Notes under the pieces: model-generated
Databases searched by the model: none
What the model saw: the letters and a program-made list of their open reading frames with translations, nothing else
What the model was told of the DNA's origin: nothing
Program-made: the position numbers and the translations under genes
Shown here: in pieces, positions 24,455-34,485 of the stretch
How positions within the stretch are numbered: position 1 is the first letter of the stretch
Layout: every line of letters begins with the position of its first letter
Origin: Paraglomus occultum
Taxonomy: Eukaryota > Glomeromycota > Glomeromycetes > Paraglomerales > Paraglomeraceae
NCBI GenBank assembly: GCA_910592205.1
Contig: CAJVPJ010000169.1
Span: 1-38,102 of the forward strand
Reading direction: 5' to 3'
DNA length: 38,102 nt

Positions 24455-24639
24455 TAGGTGATTTATTAAACCTTATGATAATTAAATGCTGTATTTTATC
24501 GCACACGAATTGCAAGTACCGAATCCGATCTACAAGCTGTTCGAGATAACCAAAGAAAATAAGCTTGCCTAAAGATATTTCTGTGCTCGCATATGCTACT
24601 GACCAAATGTTAGGTAACACAGAAACGCGTCATTATGCA

Positions 24640-25051
24640 ATTATGAACAATCGAAGGTTGCTCAGATTTACCGGATCATTTCATCCATCCGGATTTTGGA
24701 TATTGTTTATAGGTCAAACTATTGACGCTGCCGCGCAAGTGTTTATCCTTGGCGTACCGCCCAAGTTGGTGAGTGTGTGGTTTTCTATGGGGCAACAGAA
24801 TCTGGCAATTTCTGTTGGTATTATGGCAAATAACGCTGGTGTTGCTGCTGGGTAAGAATCGCATATGATTGTAGAATGGGAGGTAGGTGTGTTCTATGTT
24901 GGTTGCTGTAGTTTTATTCGACGGCTCCAACATGATTGCTATTATATACTAATGTATGCGTCTGTTGGCTGATGTAGGTTTCTGTTGTTCACCATGGATG
25001 ATAAAAGAGAAAACAGCCGATACTGACATCCCCAAATACTTGTTTGTGCAG
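24640..25051 (+). pseudogene. FLVCR-like MFS transporter fragment, truncated and frameshifted
   Basis: Two exon-like pieces. The first (up to 24852) reads GFWILFIGQTIDAAAQVFILGVPPKLVSVWF and then AISVGIMANNAGVAAG, a strong match to transmembrane helices 4-5 of the FLVCR/MFS heme-choline transporter family. The second (24978-25051) carries GF.. SPWMIKEKTADTDIPKYLFVQ, but in a frame one base off from what the donor at 24853 delivers; the delivered frame stops at TGA. The N-terminal helices and everything after this loop are missing. No start codon with a plausible N-terminus lies upstream. It is a 5'- and 3'-truncated remnant. Confidence 0.75.
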
Positions 25052-25252
25052 TCATGTGAATCATATCTATACGTTTATTTGCTAGTGATACATGTAAAAG
25101 ATTTTTCGTTATGAGAATATGTTATTTTTCCTACCCCATCTATTAATGGCATTAACAAATGCCTTTTAATAATAATAACGATACTATTCAGATGGTAAAA
25201 CTTAACATAGAAAACGTGTAATTGTTTGTTGTTTAAGTGAAGACAAACGATG

Positions 25253-25401
25253 TACACTCGTACCCAGTTTATATATCCCCTTTTGTTTTGCCTCAAAGTG
25301 GGGATATAAACGGGTTGGGGATATAAGTGTACAATGTATTGTATCTTATCGTATAAGGATATTTGTTTTATAAACGTTGGATATAAACGGGTACGAGTGT
25401 A
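25253..25401. mobile_element. MITE-like palindromic element with inverted termini
   Basis: The ends are inverted copies: 25253 begins TACACTCGTACCC followed by AGTTTATATATCC, and the right end at 25401 read on the other strand begins TACACTCGTACCC followed by GTTTATATCC. The outermost TA on both sides could be a TA target duplication, as in Tc1/mariner-derived MITEs. Inside are further inverted partial copies (GTTTATATATCCCC near 25268 against GGGGATATAAAC near 25303, and GGGGATATAAGTGTACA near 25317), suggesting nested or rearranged copies. It lies just downstream of the broken transporter. Confidence 0.7.
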
Positions 25402-25543
25402 ATTCAATTTGATTGATCTACGCTGGTTGGCTGTCAGATCCTCTGTTTTAAGCTCGACGGAGTTTTCTGTGGAACTTCCCGATTCGTCTATGCGGAATAC
25501 TTATCGCGGCAAATTTGCCTGTAATACAGTTTAAGGGATAATA

Positions 25544-25559
25544 TAACCCTAACCCTAAC
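25544..25559. repeat. Short interstitial telomere-type repeat
   Basis: TAACCCTAACCCTAAC, two full units plus a partial third of the fungal and vertebrate-type telomere repeat, in the middle of accessory sequence between the MITE-like element and the dioxygenase remnant. It is too short to be an active telomere and could be chance or a repair scar. Confidence 0.55.
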
Positions 25560-25619
25560 ATATTTGTAGTACATAATAATAACTGGACATTCTATCCACT
25601 TTTAATTCCTTTAATCAAT

Positions 25620-25977
25620 TCATGCGAGAACATTACGGGAGATTATATGAGAAACTAGAAACTTTATCATGGGGGCTTTTGGACCTCGACCTTTTGGGGT
25701 CTTCCCGATGATCGCAATTAATTTTAACACGATCAGTGATTACCATTGGGACAATCACGACGAGCCAAACTCTCTCTGTTTTCTAGTGGCGTTAGGAGAT
25801 TTTGAGGGTGGTGAGCTTTGCTTTCCACAACTCCAGATCTTGGTTCCATTGAAGCCAGGGCAGATCATGTATGGTATTCATCTCGAGTTATTGGGTTTGC
25901 AATGTCTGCTGTTTGCATTGACTCTGTCACATAGATCTGTGTATCTTAAAATCATTCAACTTAATAGTGATATTTGA
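25620..25977 (+). pseudogene. Decayed 2-oxoglutarate/Fe(II) dioxygenase-like fragment
   Basis: The frame from 25669 reads FPMIAINFNTISDYHWDNHD then CFLVALGDFEGGELCFPQLQ and PLKPGQIM. The HxD of HWD, the LGDFEGGEL turn and the LKPGQ strand match the core of fungal double-stranded beta-helix dioxygenases; in fungi such domains are often of the TET/JBP-like type found with transposons (from memory). Downstream, YSSRVIGF-like sequence is in another frame, and the distal His and Arg ligand region is lost. Upstream, the likely continuation HYGRLYEKLETL is also in a different frame. At least two frame breaks indicate a pseudogene. Confidence 0.6.
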
Positions 25978-26365
25978 AATTAATTGACGTTTTTTTTTTA
26001 CCGTCATCAATTGTTCGTGGAGAATCTTGATGAGATTGGTAGTCGTAGGAAGAATTGTAACTTACATATGGGTTGTAGTAATTATTACTGTATCCATTGT
26101 TTAGTAGTCCGAATGGTTGAGTAGGTTTCAGCATATCGACCATGCGGATGACTTGCCTACCGGCAACCTCACATAACCAAGCATCCAACACTAGCGATCC
26201 GAGAGTAAATAAGAATGTCCAGTACATCAGATTCATGAACGTCCTACTCGTGCTTGTGACAGTTCTCGATGCATTAGTATTATTCGTAGCTTGCAGCGAT
26301 TTTGACATGAAGGAATGTGTTGCATGCAAGAAGGGTAAATTATTGCACGAGTGACAAATCTGCAT
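25961..26365 (-). CDS. Unknown protein with one hydrophobic segment (possible exon)
   Basis: A 134-codon minus frame reads MQICHSCNNLPFLHATHSF, then MSKSLQATNNTNASRTVTST, then NLMYWTFLFTLGSLVLDAWL (membrane-like) and CEVAGRQVIRMVDMLKPTQPF, ending in an Asn/Tyr-rich tail. A GTAAGT donor after NPY (about 26063) would end the exon there, so the last 30 codons may be intron. No family recognised. It overlaps the end of the dioxygenase remnant on the other strand. It may be the downstream part of the unresolved gene at 26366-27340. Confidence 0.4.
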   Translation of the reverse strand: MQICHSCNNLPFLHATHSFMSKSLQATNNTNASRTVTSTSRTFMNLMYWTFLFTLGSLVLDAWLCEVAGRQVIRMVDMLKPTQPFGLLNNGYSNNYYNPYVSYNSSYDYQSHQDSPRTIDDGKKKTSINFKYHY

Positions 26366-27340
26366 TGCTGTGCGAAATCAAGTCACCGCTCGGATTGTTG
26401 ATCAAATCGTGAGTAAAGTCAGCATAGTTGACCATAAGTTCTTGTGGTTTGTGAGACTTGTTATTGGTAACTGCCGAGTCCTCATCATCCATCACCTCGT
26501 TGATCAAATAAGTCACTTGATTTGGTGGGCCCTTTATTCAGCACAGCTACGTGGACCGCTAAAGCTGTTTATAAGTCACTTGAGTGAGACTATCATCCAA
26601 CTGTTTGTCGAGGGACGCCATACAATCTGCAAATTCTTTCTTCTTTTTTAGATTTTTGACGACGATGTTCTCGTTTCTCGCTCTTGCGTTCACGAGGTCC
26701 CGATGGCTACATCAACAGGTTCCGCAGTCTTTTTAGTCTCGTCCGACTGTAATCTCCCATCGATATTCACCAGACTACTTCAAGCAATTTGCCTTTGAAA
26801 AAATCTCTATAACATACTAAATTAGGGTTGTGGACATGGAACACAGACGAGTTTGGTTACTCATAAACGTTCCGCTCTTGCTGCGTCGGTTGATCGTCCA
26901 TTCAGCTTCTTGATTGGTGATTGCTAATATTAATATTAAACCAAATGACCAAATAGGAGAAACTGCGGGCTCTTTGCCTTCTTTTATTTGCAACACTTTC
27001 ACATTACTATTACGACATTGAGTACAAAGCAAAAAATTTCCAGATTGTGTAATGACATGTCCTTACGTATGATATATCATCGTGCTACTAATTGTCAACC
27101 AGATGATACGATTATGGTTATCTGTATTAGTATAGAAGAAATAACCGTTATTTCATTAACTAAATCCCTGGGGTCGATCGCCAAGATATTTGTGATAGTG
27201 TAAAGTTGAAATATCACAACTTTTTTTTATCATGTTACACGAATCATGGAATAAGAAAAAAAAAATCCCCCGCCTGTACCTTATAAGAAGAAACTCCCGC
27301 AACCGCAGCGATATAAGAAAATAAACCCATAACAAACCAT
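26366..27340 (-). other. Unresolved minus-strand coding-like region
   Basis: Several minus-strand pieces look coding but could not be joined with confidence: MGLFSYIAAVAGVSSYK with a GTACAG donor (about 27325-27275); CRNSNVKVLQIKEGKEPAVSPIW (about 26950); MDDQPTQQERNVYE (about 26840); SDETKKTAEPVDVA (about 26745-26704); EFADCMASLDKQLDDSLTQ (about 26580); and VMDDEDSAVTNNKSHKPQ then ELMVNYADFTHDLINNPSG, ending at a TAA near 26340. The last two join through a plausible 84-nt intron. It is either a rapidly evolving multi-exon gene or a decayed one. No family recognised. Confidence 0.35.
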
Positions 27341-27413
27341 TCTGTGGGTTAAGCATTATTAGAGATCACCTGCCACGGCCAAGTGGATTAAGCACAACTT
27401 TGTAAGTGTGACA

Positions 27414-30400
27414 ATGTCGTACATGAATCCAGATCTTGTTCGGAGTGAGAGTTTTTTAGATTTCGCTTGTCCGTTTCAACACATTTACGCACAAAGGAAA
27501 AGAAAGGAAAGGGAAAGGAAAATGAGAGAAAGGAAAGGCATACACCTCACAATTCTGTCCTTTGCTTTGTAGACGAATTGGAAATGGTTTACGACAATAA
27601 ACGCACGAGCGTCAGACTCCCACCTGGTCTGATTTTATTCTCCGGAGAGATTCCTCAATTTGTAGCGATTACGAGTGCGATTCAATTATTCGAGGCTACA
27701 GGAGACGGTGCGTTCGTGGAATGTAATGCCAAAGGTGACGAGAACTGTAACGACACGGAAATTGTGAGCGAGGTAAATCCAATTGGGGAGGTGACGCTAT
27801 TTGAAAAAACGCGTTGGGGAGGATGGCTTGGATGATAATTTAATGGTTAATTCAAAATTAATAGTTATCGTTTGGCTTAATTTTAACTAATCTCTTTTTC
27901 TCTCTTTTTTTTTTTGATTCAATAGCCATTCGTTTTAATTACCAATTTTCGTACATGTTTCCAACCGCCAAATAGTCCTCAAAGTTCCCTGGTTCAATTC
28001 ACTCACCTCTCGATTTCTCAGATAGACACGACACCCTACCAACTCACCATTACCCTGAAATTCTCCCCATCAAAATATCTCTTCAAATTCTCTAAACCCA
28101 AAATATCAACCCCATCGACATACATCAGTGTCAAACCAAAGAACGATTCTTCAGTATGTGAAGTATTTGCGGCCATACTCAAAAAGCACGCTTTCCCATC
28201 ATCGATAGAGAATACATTCGCATTTAAATTGGGAAAGCGGATAGTAGACGAAACTGATGAAAAAAGAAAGTGTGTGGAAAAAGGGAGGAAAAAAACGTTG
28301 GAGGATGAAATCATAGATCAGATATATGGCGAAGGTAGTAGTGATGAGTCGGAGAATGAAGTAGAGACTAAAGGACTTGATAAAGATGTTTATATGAGAG
28401 CGAAAAGATTGGGGTGGGGAAGAGGGTATAAGATTCAAAAGGAGTTTGAGAGAATGCAGATTAACAAAGACATATGGTGAGTGCAGGATTAATATTTGAT
28501 GATGTTTAACCTGGTGATATTCCGTAGTACGTCTCTTTATTGAACACACGACGTAACATAACATCGTTGAAGTATACGACAAACACTTAATGACTCTAGC
28601 TTTTTTAATTCCACAGGTGCATATCAGAAATCAACGAAGATTTTAATCTCTCAGCAACCTATCCGCGGGATTTTATTCTTCCGTCTCAACTCCTAAAACA
28701 GACTGCTTCCTCATCCGACGACATAGTAACAGCAATGCAAGGAACAAGCTTTCGGTCGACTATGCCTTTATCTAATTCCATTGCCGTATCGCCCGAATCA
28801 AATTCGACCTCCACTGAAAAGTTTTTCGCAAACCTTGCTCGATTTCGTTCACGCGGTCGATTTCCTGTATTATGTTGGAAGCGAAATCGTACAGTATTGA
28901 TGCGCAGTGGGCAGCCGATGGTAGGGTTCCTTGGATCAAGAGGACGGGAGGATGAATCCCTAATACATGAGGTAGTTAGGGCTGTTGACGATGAAGTATG
29001 TGGGAATTATGGTGAACTTTGTGGACGAAAGATAAAAGATGTGGGAAAGAATAGCGTGAAGATTTGTGTTCTTGATGCTAGAGGATATGCGTCAGCTTTT
29101 GGTAATGGATATACTGGAGGCGGATATGAGAATATAGGTACGTTCGACCTTTATTGTACGCATCATTGTATATGTCTGTTCAATTACTTAATTTCATTCA
29201 TTATCTCCCGCGCAATTACAGAACACTACCCGAAAAATACTACGCTTCACTTTTTGGGCCTCCCCAACATCCACTCGATATCGTCTTCTCACACGAACTT
29301 ACTTCGTGCAATATCATCGAATGCTTCGGCTCCTAACTGGTTCTCTGTTATTGAATCTACTGGATGGCTTGGACACGTTGCGGATTTATTGAAGGCTGCT
29401 GGAGGTGAACATGGTGTTGTGGGGAGAATCTTGGGTGGAGCTAGCGTTTTAGTGGTGAGTGTTTTTGATTGATTAGATGGATGGGTGCGTGTGCGTTACT
29501 TTATTAAACATTTAAATGACTTTGATTCTTATTTCTACAGCATTGCACCGATGGATGGGATAGGTAACGTTACATAACAACTACGTCACAACTTATTCAA
29601 TGAATCCGAACAAGTCACTCACTTTTAATACTTTTATCAAAGAACAACACAACTAGTTTCGTTAGCGCAAATAATGCTTGACCCATACTATCGTACAATT
29701 AAGGTATTTTAATAAGCAGATTGCAGTTTTGCACGACTCTGTCTAAAGCAAAGAGCACAGTACATTCCGCATATTGTCGATCTGTCTGATAAAAATTTAA
29801 ATTGTTTGCCTTAGGGTTTCCAAGTATTAATAGAAAAGGAGTGGCTAGCTTTTGGTCACCCGTTCCGTTCCAGATGTGGCTTACCGTCATCTCTCCAATG
29901 TTCTTCGATTTTACCTACAACATCGCCTCCCTCTGCTCGTCAACCCCATCAGTCATCTTCGATTATTTCCGTTCCATCTCCTGTGTTTCTACTCTTTTTA
30001 ACCTGCGTACATCATCTCATTGAGCAAAACCCAGACAAATTCGAATATAATGATTTTCTCTTGCTTTGCTTGGCAAGGGCAGCTGGAGGAAACTCTCCGT
30101 ATGGTGACTTCTTGTGTAATTCAGAATGCGAAAGAACATCTGTCGGACTAAGAGAAAACACTTTAAGCATCTGGGAATTCGTCAGAGCAAGGAAGAAATT
30201 TTTCATTAACCCTGCGTACAGGAGACCAACACAGGATACAAAGCAAAATGATATTAAACTTTCAACTAATGCAAGATCGATTGGGCTCTGGGATGAATAT
30301 TACTTCCCTAAGGATGATATTTCTATATCTCTCCTCTGCACTCCTCTTGATGTAGAGTTCGTTCCTCCACATGCGACTCGAGCTTTCCCTCATCTGATTT

Positions 30401-31665
30401 ATGGGAGTAACATACCGGGACTTACGTCTGAGTATTATATTGCTAATATGTTTATCAAAAGACGTAGGCGAAGGTTGATCACTCTTGTTTGGCGCACATG
30501 GAGAGGAGCGTGTAGAAATGAGAGAATTGGCGAGAGTAAAAAAACCAAGGGAGTGAAAAGAATGATTGGAGATGACAATGAGTGTATAATAAGTAACGTA
30601 CAAAGGTTAACTATTGATGGCACTGGAGAAAGAAGTGGGAAGAGGCGATCAGCTGACGTTGGAATGATTGGACACATTATGGCCGATGAAGATAACTGGG
30701 ATGATGTAGTAGATATTATTGATAACGAATCATGGCAAGAAAGTAACAATAGTAGTGGTGGTACAAGTAGTGAGAGCTTTGAAGAATATAAAAGTAGCAG
30801 CACTACCAGTATGAGTAGTAACGGAGGAGATGAAACTGAAAACGAGGAGACAAAAATCGGTGACGGCCCAGGACAAGGTTCTGAAGAACACGTGCCTCGA
30901 ATGGTAATCGTTATAAAGAATATTCATGAGCGTGAAGCTTCTAAAGGAATACAATCAAGAACGGCACCTCAATCAGTACCATCAAGGACATCGAAATCAT
31001 ATCCAAGATCATCTGCCAGACCGTCATTAAAATCACCAAAAACGCTATCGAAACCTACCATAACATTTCCTTATACGCCGCACTCTTCGTCCTCAAATGC
31101 ATCTCCTAGATCTTTGACCAATAGTAGCTATGATTGGGTCGATTTGAAGAATGAAGATGATGACACAAACGAATTAAGCGAGTTATTACGTGAAGCACAG
31201 AAGGATGAGATTTTTCACGTAAAGAACATAAAGAGAAGGAAGAGTACGGGGAAGAACTCTCATACGAGAAACTGTGTGGGTAGTAGGAACGGGATGACAG
31301 CCAACGAGAAGGCCATAGCATATGCTATTCGCAACGCTACTAACGAGTCGATTATGGACGACAAAACTATATCATCACATCTAGCAGATGCGGCATCGGA
31401 TGAAATTATAACTAGTCCTACAGTTTCTTCCTTTCCTCCGTCGTTCCTGTCATCGTCATCGTGCTCGTCGCCGTCGTCATCTCCTCACCAAAAAATTTAC
31501 TTAAATACTTCGAATCCACATTGTTCCCATCCCACCACCCAAGCAAACATTTCAGGTGCACTTCCGTCTCGGACTTTTGTTGAAAATTACTTCTCGTCTG
31601 ATATTCCCTCTTCGTTATGTTTAGAGACGAGTGCTCCTGATTCGGGAGAATTTGTATTTGTGTAG
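27414..31665 (+). CDS. Myotubularin-family phosphoinositide 3-phosphatase
   Basis: Removes the 3-phosphate from PI(3)P or PI(3,5)P2 on endosomal and vacuolar membranes. Eight exons (27414-27444, 27573-27772, 27926-28476, 28617-29137, 29222-29454, 29541-29563, 29643-29703, 29815-31665) give 1156 aa. Seen: a PH-GRAM-like N-terminus (PFVLITNFRTCF, SVCEVFAAILKKHAFP); WCISEINEDFNLSATYPRDF; FRSRGRFPVLCWKRN with SGQPMVGFLGSR; the CX5R catalytic loop HCTDGWDRT (Cys514, Arg520) with the Asp residues typical of active enzymes; LAQIMLDPYYRTI; and LIEKEWLAFGHPF. After about residue 680 comes a long Ser- and Glu-rich low-complexity tail. The closest yeast relative would be Ymr1. The catalytic loop sits in a 23-nt exon. 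Confidence 0.94.
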
Positions 31666-32711
31666 GGAAGACTTATAATGATAGGTTGTATGGTGGTAGC
31701 CTTGTCTCCCTTATTAGGTGTGTAATGTAGTTTAGAAGATGTATTTCCGTTTTAATAATGTATAATAATATATTGGGGATTTTCGGTAGACTTTCAAAAT
31801 GATGTAATAAGGTCAAAAAATTTTCATGCTAATGGATGAGGTGAGAAAAATTGGACCGGTAACTTTTTGATCGAGCTGACTTGATTAGGTTAAGACGTGT
31901 TTAGGTTTATTCATTATAAAATATATTATGGAAAATTGATGATGAATAATTCAAAAAATCGAACAAAGGTAATAAAATGAAATAACTGATAGAAATAATT
32001 TATACGAAAGCACGTTCTTACCATAAATGCAATACCCTCATATAAATGAAACATAACACTCGACGCTATGCCAAAACTTGCTGTAACGAATACGCGTGTC
32101 TAATGTAACGCATTTGCTGAAATGTCATTCAGATTATCGTAACGATATGCGTAATGCAGCAATTGACAACTTGTTTCATTCGAGAATAGTACTGTAGTGC
32201 GTGCAGCGATAATTAAGGATGACATTAAATAAGGTTGTTCCCGTTAGACAAGCTGTGTAAATAGCAGCGAGAGGGTTTATATATCATAATATCGACGTCT
32301 CGTAAAAGAGAACAAATACTTTAGTGCTTGTATGCTGGGAAATAGTTATGATTTGTATGTTGATACAAATGAAGTCAATTTACCGTCCATTTCTTATATC
32401 TCTTTTGAATAAACCGGAAACGAAACATAGGTAAACTTTGAATTACCCATATACAAAAAATTGAAATCTCGTCATATTGCACCATCGTATGAAACCTTCT
32501 AGACTTCCATTTGATTCACGGAAATTCGCCATCAACAAACGTTCGAGTTGGATGGCTCATTCTGTACCAGTTGCTACTTGCTAAATAGCATGATTAAGAC
32601 GATACACTAACAAAAACTGTCAATGTTAATAGAAATTCATTACCTATATCACGTGATTTTGACTTATTTACTATTGCCTTTAGCGGGCGGCTCCCGACGG
32701 TTAGAAAAATC
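31666..32711. promoter_or_regulatory. Intergenic region before ITPK1
   Basis: About 1 kb of AT-rich sequence between two same-strand genes: the 3' UTR of the myotubularin gene and presumably the ITPK1 promoter. No ORF with a recognisable motif, no repeat and no tRNA were seen. Confidence 0.45.
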
Positions 32712-34284
32712 ATGATTCCTTCTGATCGATATCGTGTCGGTTATGTTCTAACCAAACGTATCGCAGTCTTTGACTTGTTCAGAGAATATGCAAGGCAAGA
32801 TTTTACTAATCAAATGTTTAAATTAGTTCTGTATAATGAACCCATTTATTTTGTAGCTCGCGCGGAATAGAGTTCGTTAAGCTCGATATCGGAAACTTGT
32901 CACAAGATCATGGCTTGTTTGATATCATAATCCACAAAGTCACAAAGTTGTTGATTTCTTCAGATCACGATGACGGCGATAAACTCGCGCAATTCGAGGT
33001 GAATTTTAAACTTTACAACAGAGCTGGGTGCATAGATTCGTAAGATCTAATTGCATGACAGGCATTTTTAGCGCAACATCCCGAATCGATTGTAATAGAT
33101 CCTCTAGAATACATCAGACCATTAGTGAACAGAGGAGAGATGTTGAAAATGTTGGAAAAGTCTAGATGGGCAGGTAATAATAATTCATGAGCATAGTGCA
33201 CTGACTCGGTAGTGAATCAGAAATTCATGCGAGCGTGATTACTAATCCGTCACCAACTTTTCAAGAGAATTCAACAGAAGCTCTTTTTTATCTCCCGAAA
33301 AGTACAATAGTTCGGCCGTTATCATTGGAGACTGTTCTGCAATCGGGTCTGAAGTTTCCAGTAAGTGTTGGCAGAGGCTCAACTGTTTTCATTATCAGTT
33401 GTGAATCTTTGGAAATCATATTTCTTTTTACCCTCTGTAGTTGGTCTGCAAACCAATAGCAGGGAGCGCATCGGTGCATTCTCATCAGATACTATTAATT
33501 CCATCCGCAGAAGCGTTTGCAAAATGTCTATCGGGAGAATTAGAGGACTATGTGAATCAGAATCAGTCTTGCTTATTACAAGAATTTGTGAATCATGATG
33601 GAATTATATTTAAAGCTTTTGTCGTTGGTAACAAATCTGTACATTTAACAAGGCCTTCAATGAAAAACGTAAAAGGTAAATGATTCGCGCGAATCTTGTG
33701 TATAACAGAACGCTTTTTAACCGATTACGTATTATTTTTTTTTAACAGAAGATGACAATGTACATATATTTGATAGCCAGCGTATCCCAAAGTCATTTGC
33801 ATGGGAATCTGATTTTCCGTCTAAGCCTGAGACATGGGACACACTATTTGAAACTTCACCTTCTCAGGATATGCTCAGCTATAAAAACTCATTGTTAAGC
33901 GAATCACGTCTAAATGCCATTGCGACTTCTATCGGTCGGCGAAATGTAAGTGCTGCTAGAATAGCAATTGTGTTTAAATTCCTTTCCCTAACCAAGAAAG
34001 TCTGATGCAATGCACACTGTAGAATCTAACTCTCTTTGGGTTTGACATCATCATCGAGTCGTCAGCGCAAAAGCTCTATATAGTCGATATCAATTATTTT
34101 CCTGGTAATGAAATTAAACTCGCCCTAAACTTGTACTTTTTGAATTTGTTCTCTGACTTATATTATTATCTTAATAGGTTATGATAATGTCCCCGACTTT
34201 AATGTCGTATTTCTAAAAACTCTTCTTGACAAGTTGCAGACTAGGTCACAAGTTAATGGATTTGCCCAATCGTACGATATATAA
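32712..34284 (+). CDS. ITPK1: Inositol-tetrakisphosphate 1-kinase (ATP-grasp)
   Basis: Phosphorylates inositol tri- and tetrakisphosphates on the way to InsP5 and InsP6. Eight exons (32712-32794, 32857-32998, 33062-33173, 33221-33360, 33441-33675, 33749-33945, 34023-34104, 34178-34284) give 365 aa, in the usual range for the family. Seen: the N-terminal RVGYVLTKRIAVFDLF, RGIEFVKLDIG and DIIIHKVTKLLIS; HPESIVIDPLEYIRPLVNR; FPLVCKPIAGSASVHSH (nucleotide-binding Lys); LLQEFVNHDGIIFKAFVVG; GFDIIIESS; and the metal-binding VDINYFPGY. The first intron begins with GC. Joining it gives the same residue spacing as human ITPK1 before RGxE, which supports it. Confidence 0.94.
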
Positions 34285-34485
34285 AATACAATAACAATCA
34301 TAGGCAAAGGGTGTTTATTTTAGCCAAAACGTTTTTCCTGCTCTGCAACGATATGACAAGACACCAAAATTTATATTTTGACTTTTGACTAACTTACCTC
34401 CTAATTTGATCTTTCAACTTCATCCTATTACGCTTATGTCTATGTCAGGATTTTCACGATTCTTTTCGTCAAAAAATAATGTCCT
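34285..34485. terminator. Short convergent 3' intergenic region
   Basis: Only about 200 bases separate the stop codons of ITPK1 (+) and the CUE-like gene (-). Both 3' UTRs and polyadenylation sites must lie here or overlap; AATAAA-like A/T runs occur on both strands but no site can be fixed. Confidence 0.35.

Noticed and set aside
28199-28582. Minus-strand ORF antisense to the myotubularin gene
   Set aside because: The plus strand gives a continuous conserved PH-GRAM-like frame here; the antisense frame has no matching family.
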